Part shown: positions 34,146 to 44,172 of the stretch, piece by piece
How the letters are laid out: each line of letters opens with the position of its first letter
Numbering within the stretch: the first letter of the stretch is position 1
DNA from: G965216695 sp965216695
Lineage (GTDB): Bacteria; Pseudomonadota; Gammaproteobacteria; Pseudomonadales; Azotimanducaceae
Reading direction: 5' to 3'
Length of the DNA: 64,000 nt
Assembly: GCA_965216695.1 (NCBI GenBank)
Contig: OZ244212.1
Location: 1,860,001-1,924,000 of the forward strand
Made by a program: the position numbers and the translations under genes
Notes under the pieces: model-generated
Seen by the model: the letters and a program-made list of their open reading frames with translations, nothing else
What the model was told of the DNA's origin: nothing
Databases searched by the model: none

Positions 34146-36227
34146 TTATCGGCTCGAAAGCGAGTCGTGAAGAATACGCGGCGTAATGAAGATCAAGAGC
34201 TCCGTCTTGTCGTCCCGCTCGATCGTGCGGCGGAACATCCGCCCTACGTACGGCAGGTCACCAAGGAACGGCGTCTTCGTCGTCGACACGTTCTTGTCTG
34301 TCTGGAAGATACCGCCGAGTACCACCGTCTGGCCGTTCTCTACGAGCACTTCCGTTTCCACTTCGTTCGTGTTGATCGCCGGAACCCCGCCTACGTCCAG
34401 CTGACCCACCGAGTCCTGCTTCACGTTCAATTCCATGATCACGCGATCATCGGGCGTAATCTGCGGCGTAACTTCGAGCGACAATACTGCGTCCTTGAAC
34501 GAGGTGTTGGTTGCGCCACTGCTGGTAGCTTCCTGATACGGAATCTCCACACCAGACTCGATGATGGCGGTGGACTTGTCTGCCGTGATCACCTTCGGAC
34601 GGGCAACAATCTCTGCGTGACCATCCGTCTGCAGCGCAGACAGTTCCAGGTCGAGCACGTAGGAGTTACCCAGAATGCCGAGACCGAGGCTGGTTGCACC
34701 CGGCGACGTTACGCCGAGGTCTACCACCAGATCGTCCGGCCGATCCCAAGTAATCACCGGCGAGCCCAGATCTTCGCGTACGTCATTCACGGTATTGGCG
34801 CTGCCGCCCGCGAGAATCACATTGCTCGAGTTATCTTCGAACGCCCAGCCACCCCAGGTAATACCCAGTTGCTCACTGAAGTTGTCCGTTGCAGTCACGA
34901 TTCGTGCCTCGATCAGCACCTGACGTACAGGGATGTCGAGCTGCGCAATCACGCGACGGAATTCTTCGAGGCGATCGCCCGTGTCCGTGAGAATGATCGA
35001 GTTGGTGCGTTCGTCCACGATCACACTACCGCGATCGCTGATCATCGAGCTGCCTTCGCCGTTGTTGAAGAGCTCAAAGAGTTCCGTCGCCTGAGCGTAA
35101 CGCACCTGGATGAACTCGGTACGCAGCGGGGCAAGCTCCGAAATCTGCTTCTGATTTTCGAGCTCGAGCTTCTCGCGAGCCGCGATTTCCGCCGCAGGCG
35201 CCACGAGCAGCACGTTACCCGTCTGTCGCTTGTCGAGGCCCTTGGTCTTCAGAATCAGTTCCAGCGCCTGATCCCACGGCACGTTCTTCAATCGCAGTGT
35301 GATACGACCGGATACCGTGTCGCTGGCCACGAGGTTGAGGTCTGTGAAGTCTGCGATGAGCTGCAGTACCGAGCGAACTTCAATGTCCTGGAAATTCAGC
35401 GACAGTTTTTCGCCAGAGTACTTGAACACGTCCTTGCGTTGTTCCACTTCCTCTTCGGTAAGCGGCGTTACATCAATGGAGAGCGTGTCGTCCGCCTGGT
35501 ACGACAGGTAGTCGTAGTCACCCGTCGCAGAGACCGTGAGCACAGTGTGCTCGCCCTGCTGAATTGCGTCCACAACATGTACCGGCGTGGCGAAGTCGGT
35601 AACATCCAGTCGTCGCTGCAGGTTGGCCGGCAGCGTCGTGTTGCGAATGCTCACTTTGATCTTGCCGCCATCGCTCGTAACGTCCACCGGTGCTTTCGGG
35701 TTGGAAAGCTTGAGGATTACCCGGCCTTCGCCGTTCAAACCTCTGCGGAAGTCGATGTCGTTGATCGCCGAGCCCGAATACGAGCTGCCCGAATCCGATT
35801 CGTAGCCAGCCGAACTCGGCATGCCGCTGGCAGATCCGGTAGCACCCACCAGCAGTACGATCTCGTTACCGTCGGAGTGCGCGTCGTAGCCGACGAGCTG
35901 CGTGAGGTTAACGATCGCACGCGTGCGGTCTTCGGTACTAACCACCGAGAGCTTGCGCGCATTGCCTATGCCCAGGTTGTGGTGCTTTTCAGACAACGTG
36001 CTAACCACACCGGGCATGTCCAGAACAATCCGCGCCGGCTGTTCGATCGTGTATCCCCGAGGCGTGGGCGCCGGGCCGTCGAACTGCATGCGAATCTCCG
36101 TTTTGTCGCCGGGCAGCGAAGCAAATTCCAGCGACTGGAGATTTGCGGCGAACGCTGCCGGTGCAATCACCCCGAACGCGGCGAGGACGGTCAATCCTTT
36201 AACCATATTCATGAGTCGGTCGAGCAT
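34146..36227 (-). CDS. pilQ: Type IV pilus secretin PilQ
   Basis: PilQ forms the outer-membrane channel for the pilus. The protein has AMIN domains at the N-terminus (RIVLDMPGVVSTLSEKHH region and VILKLSNPKAPVDVTSDGG), a secretin-associated region with N0/N1 domains (LNFQDIEVRSVLQLIADFTD), and the C-terminal secretin domain (VPYQEATSS...; IPYQEATSSGATNTSFKDA and VVLGGIFQTDKNVSTTKTPF). A signal peptide (LTVLAAFGVIAPAAFA) precedes them. ATG 36227 is preferred: an AAGGA site lies 8 nt upstream; two other in-frame ATGs at 36233 and 36236 sit too close. It ends the pilMNOPQ operon. Confidence 0.95.
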   Translation of the reverse strand: MLDRLMNMVKGLTVLAAFGVIAPAAFAANLQSLEFASLPGDKTEIRMQFDGPAPTPRGYTIEQPARIVLDMPGVVSTLSEKHHNLGIGNARKLSVVSTEDRTRAIVNLTQLVGYDAHSDGNEIVLLVGATGSASGMPSSAGYESDSGSSYSGSAINDIDFRRGLNGEGRVILKLSNPKAPVDVTSDGGKIKVSIRNTTLPANLQRRLDVTDFATPVHVVDAIQQGEHTVLTVSATGDYDYLSYQADDTLSIDVTPLTEEEVEQRKDVFKYSGEKLSLNFQDIEVRSVLQLIADFTDLNLVASDTVSGRITLRLKNVPWDQALELILKTKGLDKRQTGNVLLVAPAAEIAAREKLELENQKQISELAPLRTEFIQVRYAQATELFELFNNGEGSSMISDRGSVIVDERTNSIILTDTGDRLEEFRRVIAQLDIPVRQVLIEARIVTATDNFSEQLGITWGGWAFEDNSSNVILAGGSANTVNDVREDLGSPVITWDRPDDLVVDLGVTSPGATSLGLGILGNSYVLDLELSALQTDGHAEIVARPKVITADKSTAIIESGVEIPYQEATSSGATNTSFKDAVLSLEVTPQITPDDRVIMELNVKQDSVGQLDVGGVPAINTNEVETEVLVENGQTVVLGGIFQTDKNVSTTKTPFLGDLPYVGRMFRRTIERDDKTELLIFITPRILHDSLSSR

Positions 36228-36232
36228 GTTCA

Positions 36233-36772
36233 TCATCCTTTTTCTTCACCACTCAGAGCGAGTGTTCGGGCCCTCTCGACCCATCCACCGGTTCCATCCG
36301 ATACGATTTCGATCAACTCGATCGATCCTTCACCAATTACCTGTATCCGGCCGTGATCCGTACCGAGGTAATCACCGGTGCGCACTCGGTGCACACCACC
36401 TTCTCCATCCTGAACCAGACCGAAACGGTTGGCGCCCTGTTCCAGAGTGCCTACCATTGCGAGCTGACCCACAGGAAATTGTTCCAGAAATTCCTTCACG
36501 CGATTGAGATCTGGCTTCACCTTCACGCCATTCGCGTTGCGCTCCACCTTCTTCACGATCACCGGCGGTTCGAACGGACTGCGCTGATTGCTTGCCTGAT
36601 ACGCAAACGGTTGTACTTGCGTGAACGGCGGCAGAGGTTCGATGCGCCCCTTCGGACGCTGCTCCATCTCGGTAACGAAAGCGTTCAAATCGTTGAAGTC
36701 GCCTCCGCCTCCGCACCCCGTCAGCACGACGAGTACGGCCCCCATAATCAGATTACTCAGTTTAGGCTTCAT
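36233..36772 (-). CDS. pilP: Type IV pilus lipoprotein PilP
   Basis: PilP is a periplasmic lipoprotein linking the inner-membrane PilN/PilO complex to the secretin. The 179-residue protein has a lipobox (VVLTGCGGGG, Cys at about residue 20). A flexible N-terminal region with a PilQ-binding-like segment follows, then a beta-rich C-domain (MVGTLEQGANRFGLVQDG, HRVRTGDYLG). Its ATG overlaps the pilO stop (ATGA), and its stop is directly followed by the pilQ start. The size matches other PilP proteins. Confidence 0.93.
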   Translation of the reverse strand: MKPKLSNLIMGAVLVVLTGCGGGGDFNDLNAFVTEMEQRPKGRIEPLPPFTQVQPFAYQASNQRSPFEPPVIVKKVERNANGVKVKPDLNRVKEFLEQFPVGQLAMVGTLEQGANRFGLVQDGEGGVHRVRTGDYLGTDHGRIQVIGEGSIELIEIVSDGTGGWVERARTLALSGEEKG

Positions 36773-37380
36773 GCTTCTTCATCCAAGTAACGGTACGTTT
36801 TCGCAAGAATCTTCATTTTCAGATTCGTTGCAGATTTCTGCGGCTTCACGTCGAAGTCGTGCAGCGTCACGATGCGCGAGAGGTTCGCGACCGCGCTCAC
36901 GAATGCCCCGATCTTGTGGTAGTCGCCTTCCACAGAGATATCGATCGGCAGCTCTACGTAGAACTCCGTTTGGCGTTCCGGCTGCAGGTCGATGCTCTCG
37001 ATCGTCAGCTCGTTGTCGAGCGCTGCGCGGGTGATGTCTTCCACCAGCCCGGGCACTTCCGTGTCGCTGGGCAGCTGACGCAGCAGCGTGCCGAAGGTTT
37101 CTTCCATTTCCGCCTTCTGCGCGCGGTACTGCTCCAGGTTTGCGGCTCTGAAGCTCTTGTCTTCGTAGTCTTTGCGCAACCCTTCTTCTTTGGCTTGCGC
37201 CGCTTCCAGCGCTTTCTGCTTGTCTGTGAGGTAGAAGGTGTAGCCACCTCCGATCACCAGCGCGAGCACGACCGCCATCAACAGGCCTTTCACAACCCCC
37301 GGCCAAGAGCCGATGTTGCTCAGGTCCAGGTTGTTGAAGTCAATACTGCGCAGTTGTTCCAGTGCGTCCTGCATGGCCAT
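36769..37380 (-). CDS. pilO: Type IV pilus inner-membrane protein PilO
   Basis: PilO pairs with PilN in the alignment subcomplex. The 203-residue protein has one transmembrane segment (VKGLLMAVVLALVIGGGYTFYL, about residues 29-50), a coiled coil (KALEAAQAKEEGLRKDYEDK) and a periplasmic ferredoxin-like core (DTEVPGLVEDITRAALD and ELPIDISVEGDYHKIGAFVS). This order is diagnostic for PilO. It overlaps pilP by 4 bp and lies 4 bp after pilN. Confidence 0.94.
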   Translation of the reverse strand: MAMQDALEQLRSIDFNNLDLSNIGSWPGVVKGLLMAVVLALVIGGGYTFYLTDKQKALEAAQAKEEGLRKDYEDKSFRAANLEQYRAQKAEMEETFGTLLRQLPSDTEVPGLVEDITRAALDNELTIESIDLQPERQTEFYVELPIDISVEGDYHKIGAFVSAVANLSRIVTLHDFDVKPQKSATNLKMKILAKTYRYLDEEA

Positions 37381-37384
37381 GGCG

Positions 37385-37957
37385 CTACTCCTCCTGCATC
37401 CCGGCGTTCGGGTTCACCTGCACGAACGTCAGATCGAACTTGCTGGCCTGATTGCCATAATCGCCGTTCTGCGGATCTTCCTTGATGCTCTTCAGATTGG
37501 GTTCCGTGAACCACTGCGAGCCGTCGATGTTGCGCATCAGCGACGAAATCCGGTTGTTGGATTCGGCAACGCCGGACACCGACAGGTTGGTTCCATCCAT
37601 CTTCAGCGACTTGTAATGCGTGCCCTTGGACATCGTGCGGACAATCTCGTCGAACACACGCACAATCACCGGCCGGTTACCCTGCAGCTCCTGAATCACG
37701 CGCATTCGAGCGAGCAGCTCGGTGCGCTTCTTCTGCAGGTCCTGAATTTCTGCGATGCGCTTGTCCAGCACCTTGATCTTGTCTTCCAGGTACTGGTTGC
37801 GGCTGTCCTGATAGGCTTTCTGCTGATCCAGCAGCTGGCCCCAAGCAAGCACCACAACCGCACCGGCTACGACCACCCCGGCGACATTGGTGAGAAACGC
37901 TTTCCGTTTGCGCTCGCGTTCCCACTCGCGCCACGGTAGTAAGTTGATTCGCGCCAT
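37385..37957 (-). CDS. pilN: Type IV pilus inner-membrane protein PilN
   Basis: PilN has a short cytoplasmic N-terminus with the PilM-binding signature ARINLLPWREWERERKRK (residues 2-19). A transmembrane segment (VAGVVVAGAVVVLAWGQLL, about 25-43), a coiled coil and a periplasmic domain follow. The 190-residue length is standard. The start overlaps the pilM stop by one base (TAATG), showing translational coupling across pilM-pilN-pilO-pilP-pilQ. Confidence 0.95.
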   Translation of the reverse strand: MARINLLPWREWERERKRKAFLTNVAGVVVAGAVVVLAWGQLLDQQKAYQDSRNQYLEDKIKVLDKRIAEIQDLQKKRTELLARMRVIQELQGNRPVIVRVFDEIVRTMSKGTHYKSLKMDGTNLSVSGVAESNNRISSLMRNIDGSQWFTEPNLKSIKEDPQNGDYGNQASKFDLTFVQVNPNAGMQEE

Positions 37958-39021
37958 TAGTCGAAACTCCTCATGGCAAGCCCACAGGCGATCATCATCG
38001 CCGGGGCGTCATTCTCCAGAGCCCCTGCGTCGACACGATTCGACAACGCCATGTCAACGAACGGATTTGCAATCAGCGTGGGCGTACCGAGTTTCGATTC
38101 CACCATCTGCGCCAATCCGTCGATGGATGACGTGCCTCCGGCCAGAACGATGTAATCCACATCGTCGTACTGGCTGGAAGAGAAGAAGAACTGAAGTGAC
38201 CGCGTAACCTGCTGCAGCACCGCTTCCTTGAAGGGCTCTAGCACCTCGTCTTCGTAATCGTCGGGCAGACCGCCCTGCTTTTTCGCAAGCCCCGCTTCTT
38301 CGAACGACAGGCTGTAGCGGCGCTGAATTTCTTCCGTCAGTTGCTTGCCGCCGAACAACTGTTCCCGGGTATAGATCGACTTGTCGTCTACAATCACCGA
38401 GAGCGTGGTCATGGTGGCGCCGATGTCGATGATCGCCACGACCAATTCGTCACTGTTCTTGCCGAGCTGAGCCTGAACGAGTTCGAACGCCCGCTTCATC
38501 GCGTGCGCCTCAATGTCCACGATCGCCGGCTTCAGACCACCCAGGTCCAGCGCAGCTTCCCGCAGCTCTACGTTTTCTTTACGACAGGCCGCGAGCAGCA
38601 CTTCCACCTGAGCCGGGTTCTGTTCCGACAGACCCTGAACCTCGAAGTCGATCGCCACTTCGTCCAGCGGATACGGAATGTACTGGTCCGCTTCCACGGT
38701 GATCTGGGTTTCCATCTCTTCATCGGACAGCGCTGCGTCCATCTCGATGGATTTGGTGATTACCGCAGAACCCGCAACCGCAACCGCGGCGTGCCGGGAT
38801 GCGCTCTTGGATCGGTTCAGCACCCGCTTCACCGCCTCGCCCACGCCTTCCACGTCGCTGATATTCTTCTCAACGACGGCATTGGGCGGCAGCGGCTCAA
38901 CCGCGTAGGATTCCACCTTGTATCGGGAACCGCTCTTGGACAGTTCCAAAAGCTTCACCGACGTGGAGCTGATATCCAGCCCCAGCAGGATGTTGGACTT
39001 CTTTTTGAACAGGCCAAACAC
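37957..39021 (-). CDS. pilM: Type IV pilus actin-like protein PilM
   Basis: PilM is a cytoplasmic actin-like ATPase that binds the N-terminus of PilN. The 354-residue protein has GLDISSTSVKLLELSKSG (first phosphate loop), AIIDIGATMTTLSVI (second phosphate loop) and VLAGGTSSIDGLAQMVESKL (adenosine loop). It starts with GTG at 39021 after a GAGGAA site. The gene is divergent from mrcA, with a promoter region of about 190 bp between, which is the classic ponA-pilM arrangement. Confidence 0.96.
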   Translation of the reverse strand: MFGLFKKKSNILLGLDISSTSVKLLELSKSGSRYKVESYAVEPLPPNAVVEKNISDVEGVGEAVKRVLNRSKSASRHAAVAVAGSAVITKSIEMDAALSDEEMETQITVEADQYIPYPLDEVAIDFEVQGLSEQNPAQVEVLLAACRKENVELREAALDLGGLKPAIVDIEAHAMKRAFELVQAQLGKNSDELVVAIIDIGATMTTLSVIVDDKSIYTREQLFGGKQLTEEIQRRYSLSFEEAGLAKKQGGLPDDYEDEVLEPFKEAVLQQVTRSLQFFFSSSQYDDVDYIVLAGGTSSIDGLAQMVESKLGTPTLIANPFVDMALSNRVDAGALENDAPAMMIACGLAMRSFD

Positions 39022-39214
39022 GTTATAATTTCCTCAGTCAGCGCAGGCACTTACGTCCCGACAATGCAACTCGATACCGCTAGCCCGCCGGCACGCGGCG
39101 GCAGGCAACGCACATGAAAATCTGGTCACGAATAGGGCGCCTGGGCGGCCTGAAGGCTTGTCCGCTTCCGTCCGGCCGACGGCAGCGTTTAGGGCTTTTC
39201 TCTCTGGTGCGCAC

Positions 39215-41782
39215 ATGACATCCGGTTCGCGACGCGTATGGGCGACTATTATGTGGGTCGCCACAGCGGGTTTATGTGCCGCAGTACTCACTCTGGCAGG
39301 CATATTCCTCTATCTGGACCCGCAATTGCCCGCGGCGGAGAGTTACAGGCACCTGAAGCTGGAAACGCCGCTGCGCATCTACACGTCTGACGATGCCCTA
39401 ATCGCTGAATACGGTGAACGGCGTCTCATTCCGATCACGCTAGAGGAAGTGCCGCCACTGTTTGTAAGCGCGTTGCTCGATACAGAGGACAAGCGGTTTT
39501 ACGAGCATGGCGGCGTGGACTACATCTCGCTGGTCAACGACACCTGGGACCTGGTTCGCACCGGATCGATCCAATCGGGCGCCAGCACCATCACCATGCA
39601 GCTGTCGCGCAACATCTCGCTGTCGCTGGAACGCACGTTCATCCGCAAGTTCAAAGAGATTCTGCTGGCGCTAAAACTCGAAAACGAGCTGAGCAAGGAC
39701 GAGATTCTGGAGCTCTACATCAACGCGGTACCGTTCGGGAAGCGGGCCTACGGCGCCCAGGCCGCCGCCAATACCTATTACGGCAAGCCCCTAGACAAAC
39801 TGAACCTGGCCCAGCTCGCTATGTTGGCCGGCATTCCCCAAGCGCCGAGTGCGGGCAACCCCATCAACGGCCCGGAACGGGCGCTCAACCGCCGGAATCT
39901 GGTGCTCTCCCGGATGCTGAATCAGGGCTCCATCGATCAGGCCGCGTACGACGACGCCGTGAGCCAGCCTATCACCGCCAATGTGCACGCCCGCGATCTG
40001 GCTGTGCCCGCGCTCTTCGCCGCCGAATGGGCGCGCCAGGAGGTGATTGACGAGTTTCCCGATCTTTACACCGGCGGCTATGAAATCGTGACCACGCTAA
40101 CGAGCACGCTGCAGGCCGCCGCGACCCGCGCCGTGCGGCAGGGATTGATGGCGTACGATCAGCGGCACGGCTATGTGGGCGCCGAGCAGAGCGGGCTAAC
40201 GCCAGACGCGTACGAAGCCGCGCTCCGGTCTGCAGCGGTAATCGCCGGATTGCACCCCGCTGTTGTTACGGCGTTGGCGGACGACCACATTCAGGCCGTG
40301 CTCGCCGACGGCACAGTCGCAACCGTGCCGTTCGAGACGATGCGCTGGGCGCGCAAACGATTGTCAGTCGACGAGCGCGGCCCCGAACCCGAATCCCCCG
40401 CAGACGTTGTAGCGGTAGGAGATCTGATCCGCCTGGCGAAGACCGAATCGGCAACCATAACCAACGACTCCGCCGAGGACACAAGCGCCGAGGACGCATC
40501 CGGCAACGCTGAATCCGCAACAGACAACCAGAGCCCCGATGACGACGCCGGATCCGCCCAGGTGTCCTGGGCGTTCAGCCAAACACCGCAGATTCAGGGC
40601 GCGCTGGTGTCACTGAACCCCGAAAACGGCGCCGTTGTGGCGCTGGAAGGGGGGCTGGATTTCACGCAGAAACAGTTCAACCACGCGCTGCAGGCCGCGC
40701 GCCAGCCGGGGTCCGGCTTCAAACCGTTCGTGTACTCCGCCGCCGTCGAGAACGGCATAAGCCCCGCGGACGTATATATGGACGCACCGCTCGTGTTCGA
40801 AGACGAGCTGTTGGAGATGCAGTACCGCCCGCAGAACGTGAACCGCCGCTACAACGGACCTACCCGCTTGCGCGAAGCCCTGTACCGGTCGATCAACCTG
40901 GTTTCAATTCAGGTGCTGCGCGACGTTGGCGCCGGCCGCGTGCTGAAACACTCGCAGAATTTCGGTTTCGATACCTCGAGCTTCCCACGCAATACGCAGC
41001 TTGCGATTGGCGGCGGCACGATGGCGGTAACACCGATAAAGATGGCCCAGGCTTTCGCGGTGTTCGCCAATGGTGGGTACCGCGTGGAACCCTACATAGT
41101 GCAAACGGTACGCACCGACGCCGGCCGTGTGCTGTACCAGCACCAGCCCACGGTGGTGTGCCGTACCTGCGATGACGAAGACGATGCCGAAACCGACGCC
41201 CAAAACGACGCGCCCGAAGCCATCGCCATCGAGCTTCTGGACGCCGATCAGCTGTTGAACCCCGCGCCCCAACCATTGGAAGCGCCGCGCGTGCTGGACG
41301 AACGCAACGCGTTCATCATGCACTCCATGCTGCAGGACGTGATTCGCCGAGGCACCGGCGCCCGCGCGATGCGGGAGCTGAAACGCGGGGATCTGGCCGG
41401 CAAAACCGGCACCACCGACGACGCGGCGGACACCTGGTTCAGCGGTTATTCCCCGAATCTGGTAACCACGGTGTGGGCCGGCTACGACGACTACCAGCCA
41501 CTCGGACGCCGCGAATTCGGTTCCACCACGCCGCTGCCGATATGGATCGACTACATGCGCGTTGCGCTGAACGACCAACCCGAGACCGGCCTGCCGCAAC
41601 CCCCGGGTATTGTCACCATGAAGATCGACCCCGCCACCGGCGAGCCGGCGAGTCCGCTCGCAGACGACGCCATATTCGAGTACTTCCTGGCCGAGTACGC
41701 GCCCAAACCCAGAAGCTCCGACCTGCCGGGTAGCGTGCCGCTCGCCGACGATGGTGAGATAAAGGCGGTGGATATCTTTTAG
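39215..41782 (+). CDS. mrcA: Penicillin-binding protein 1A
   Basis: This bifunctional class A enzyme polymerises and cross-links peptidoglycan. From ATG 39215 the protein is 855 residues with a signal anchor (WVATAGLCAAVLTLAGIFLYL). The GT51 glycosyltransferase has its catalytic Glu in DTEDKRFYEHGGVDY and the SGASTITMQLSRNISL motif. The transpeptidase has SxxK in GSGFKPFVYSA, SxN in YRSINLVSIQ and KTGT in AGKTGTTDDAADTWFSGY. A long acidic insert lies between the domains (Ser/Asp/Glu/Ala-rich, about residues 405-455). It is divergent from pilM, an arrangement shared with many pseudomonads. Confidence 0.95.
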   Translation: MTSGSRRVWATIMWVATAGLCAAVLTLAGIFLYLDPQLPAAESYRHLKLETPLRIYTSDDALIAEYGERRLIPITLEEVPPLFVSALLDTEDKRFYEHGGVDYISLVNDTWDLVRTGSIQSGASTITMQLSRNISLSLERTFIRKFKEILLALKLENELSKDEILELYINAVPFGKRAYGAQAAANTYYGKPLDKLNLAQLAMLAGIPQAPSAGNPINGPERALNRRNLVLSRMLNQGSIDQAAYDDAVSQPITANVHARDLAVPALFAAEWARQEVIDEFPDLYTGGYEIVTTLTSTLQAAATRAVRQGLMAYDQRHGYVGAEQSGLTPDAYEAALRSAAVIAGLHPAVVTALADDHIQAVLADGTVATVPFETMRWARKRLSVDERGPEPESPADVVAVGDLIRLAKTESATITNDSAEDTSAEDASGNAESATDNQSPDDDAGSAQVSWAFSQTPQIQGALVSLNPENGAVVALEGGLDFTQKQFNHALQAARQPGSGFKPFVYSAAVENGISPADVYMDAPLVFEDELLEMQYRPQNVNRRYNGPTRLREALYRSINLVSIQVLRDVGAGRVLKHSQNFGFDTSSFPRNTQLAIGGGTMAVTPIKMAQAFAVFANGGYRVEPYIVQTVRTDAGRVLYQHQPTVVCRTCDDEDDAETDAQNDAPEAIAIELLDADQLLNPAPQPLEAPRVLDERNAFIMHSMLQDVIRRGTGARAMRELKRGDLAGKTGTTDDAADTWFSGYSPNLVTTVWAGYDDYQPLGRREFGSTTPLPIWIDYMRVALNDQPETGLPQPPGIVTMKIDPATGEPASPLADDAIFEYFLAEYAPKPRSSDLPGSVPLADDGEIKAVDIF

Positions 41783-41816
41783 GGCTCCCGGCAACGCGCT
41801 TCGCATTGATTTCCGA

Positions 41817-43523
41817 TCACGCGCGATCGGCCAGGTCCAGCTCCGCCATCAACGATTCGCGTATTCCACGCTTGTAGATCTTGCCGGACCCGGTGCGCGG
41901 CAGTTGATCGGTTACCACGCGCACATACGCGGGGACCTTGAATCGCGCCAGGTGCTCGGCCACGTGCGATTGCACATCACCCGGCGTGAGTATGTCGCCC
42001 TCCTTCACACGCACCACGGTGGCTACGGCTTCGCCGAGGCGCTCGTCCGGCACGCCGAACACCACGCATTCGGTTACCGACGGGTGCTCGAAGATCACTT
42101 CCTCCACTTCCTGGCAACCGACGTTTTCGCCGCCACGAATGATCATCTCTTTGGCGCGTCCGGTAATGAATACGAAGCCATCGGAATCAATGTACCCGAG
42201 GTCTCCGGTGTGCACCCACCCGTCCACGAGGGTTTCTGCCGTCGCCTCCGGTTTAAGCCAGTACTCCGTGAAGTTCATGGGCCCGCGAATACACAGCTCG
42301 CCAATCTGCCCGCTGCCCAGTTCATTGCTGTCGCGATCCACCACTCGGATACTCACCAGCGGGCGTAACGCCCGTCCACAGCTCGCGGCGCGTGCTTCCA
42401 GGTCACGACCGGCATTGGACGCGGCCAGTCCGTTGGTTTCGGTCATTCCGTACGCCGCGCTCGCGCGCACCTGGTCTTTGCCGCGTTCCCGAATGCGCTG
42501 CGAGTGCTTACGCGTCATCGCCGCACCGCCGCCGCCAATGCTGCGCAAACTGCTCAGATCATAGCGGTCGTAGTTCGGCGAGTTGACCAGCTCGTAAGCC
42601 ATGGTTGGCACGCCGCTGAAATGGGTTACCTGCTCCCGCTCGATGATCGCCAGCGCCTTCTCCGCATCCCACTTATACATGGCCACTACCTTGCGGCCAT
42701 TGCGCAATGACGGCAAAAGCTGACCGTTTAGTCCAGTTACATGAAACAGTGGCACGGTGATGATCATGCAGGGCTGCCGCTCGGGTGGTCTCGGCCGGCG
42801 ACCGGCATCGGCGCGCGCCAACGCCGCAGACGCCTCCCAGCCGAGCAGCGAATGAATGATGGCACGATGCGATGACACCACACCCTTGGGATGCGCTGTT
42901 GAACCGGATGTATACAGAATCATTGCGTGGTCATCCGGGTCAATCACCGCCACCTCCGGCGACGCGTCGTCGCCGAGCGCGCAAAACGCATCCCACGACT
43001 GAACCCCTCTTCCCGCAACGTACGGCGTGCGAACCGCAACGACATCCAGCTCTCGTTCGTCCAGGTAGGGCGACAAGTGCTCCAACCGCTCGCGGTCGAC
43101 GAAGATGGTCTTCAACCCGCTGTCGCTGATGCCGTACTGCATCTCCGGGCCGGTCCACCACGCGTTCATCGCGACCGCCACCGCACCCATGGAGGTAATG
43201 CCCATGTACGCAAACACCCACTCCGGATAGTTGCGCATGGCCACACCGACCCGATCCCCATAAGACACACCGAGCGCCTGCAGGCCGGCAACCACGCGCT
43301 GCGTCTCGCGCCACGCGTCAGCGAACGTGTAACGTTCATTCTCGTACACGTAAAACACGTCGTCAGCGTGCGACAGTGCGCCTTCGTAGAGCGCGCGGAG
43401 ATGCGGCGGCGCATTGGTGAACACAGGCAGCGTTACGCCCCGGATGGTGCGTTCATCAAGCTCGTATTCCCCGCCCTGCGCAAGCAGCTGTCGCGCCGCT
43501 CGAGAGTAGTTCGAAAGGTCCAT
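41817..43523 (-). CDS. Class I adenylate-forming enzyme (acyl-CoA synthetase-like)
   Basis: The 568-residue protein has the ANL superfamily motifs: the P-loop-like LYTSGSTAHPKGVVSSH (A3), AYGMTETNGLA (A5) and LGYIDSDGFVFITGRAKEMI (A7-A8), with RTGSGKIYKRGI near the end carrying the catalytic Lys (A10). It activates a carboxylic acid as an acyl-adenylate and thioesterifies it to CoA. The acid is not predictable. The ATG at 43523 has a strong GGAGG site; longer frames upstream lack support. It is divergent from the MaoC-like hydratase and oxygenase genes, suggesting a degradation or modification pathway. Confidence 0.88.
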   Translation of the reverse strand: MDLSNYSRAARQLLAQGGEYELDERTIRGVTLPVFTNAPPHLRALYEGALSHADDVFYVYENERYTFADAWRETQRVVAGLQALGVSYGDRVGVAMRNYPEWVFAYMGITSMGAVAVAMNAWWTGPEMQYGISDSGLKTIFVDRERLEHLSPYLDERELDVVAVRTPYVAGRGVQSWDAFCALGDDASPEVAVIDPDDHAMILYTSGSTAHPKGVVSSHRAIIHSLLGWEASAALARADAGRRPRPPERQPCMIITVPLFHVTGLNGQLLPSLRNGRKVVAMYKWDAEKALAIIEREQVTHFSGVPTMAYELVNSPNYDRYDLSSLRSIGGGGAAMTRKHSQRIRERGKDQVRASAAYGMTETNGLAASNAGRDLEARAASCGRALRPLVSIRVVDRDSNELGSGQIGELCIRGPMNFTEYWLKPEATAETLVDGWVHTGDLGYIDSDGFVFITGRAKEMIIRGGENVGCQEVEEVIFEHPSVTECVVFGVPDERLGEAVATVVRVKEGDILTPGDVQSHVAEHLARFKVPAYVRVVTDQLPRTGSGKIYKRGIRESLMAELDLADRA

Positions 43524-43627
43524 CACGCCTCCACCTTCGTTCGCTCTCATAATAGTCTGAGAGGCTTTGTGGCAACCAGTACCCCGCAAACAACCGGGCT
43601 TCGCCCGGACACAGTAGAATTCGACGG

Positions 43628-44131
43628 ATGGACACATCAAACGAACGCAACGACCCCGGCGGCAACCCGCCTTTTCTGCTCAGCACCGCACAGTCCCGGA
43701 TAGGCCAGCATCTAGGCGTAAGCAACTGGGTGAGCATCGACCAGGTGCAGGTAAACGTGTTCGGTGAAGTGACACGCTGGCGGACGCCCGGACATTGCGA
43801 CCCGGAGTACGCCGCCAATACGCGCTACGGCGGCACGCTGATGCACGGCTTCCATATGGTTGCATTGCTGTCACATTTCTATCGAGACGCCGGCCTGTGG
43901 CCGAAGGACGGCCGCGACCCGCTCAACTACGGTCTGAATCGGGTACGCGTGCTTCAACCCGTTCTAGTCGGCGACGGCGTTCGATTACGTTCGCACATCA
44001 GCCTGCTGAATGCCGAACCGAAATCCCGCGGCGAGTATCTGTTGACCACGCGCCACGACATCGAAGCCCACGGCGTGGCAGAGAAAGTGCTGTACGCGGA
44101 ATACCTCACGTATTGGTTTCCGAGCGCGTAG
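43628..44131 (+). CDS. MaoC-family dehydratase (hotdog fold)
   Basis: The 167-residue protein has the MaoC-like hotdog signature: IGQHLGVSNWVSIDQVQVNV at the start and RYGGTLMHGFHMVALLSHF with the Gly/His turn and helix. The catalytic Asp/His pair normally lies in a DxxxxxH arrangement in the H-C-D-P-E-Y segment (GHCDPEYAAN). MaoC enzymes hydrate or dehydrate acyl-CoAs or related thioesters. The gene is 41 bp before the BVMO and divergent from the acyl-CoA synthetase. Confidence 0.85.
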   Translation: MDTSNERNDPGGNPPFLLSTAQSRIGQHLGVSNWVSIDQVQVNVFGEVTRWRTPGHCDPEYAANTRYGGTLMHGFHMVALLSHFYRDAGLWPKDGRDPLNYGLNRVRVLQPVLVGDGVRLRSHISLLNAEPKSRGEYLLTTRHDIEAHGVAEKVLYAEYLTYWFPSA

Positions 44132-44172
44132 TGCCCCGGGTAGACTGCCCAGACGACTTTCGGAACACGCAC

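Noticed and set aside
33996..36356. Long open frame on the plus strand opposite pilQ
   Set aside because: It is a shadow of pilQ; pilQ has secretin and AMIN domains, a signal peptide and operon context, while the plus-strand frame has arginine/valine-rich composition without domains.
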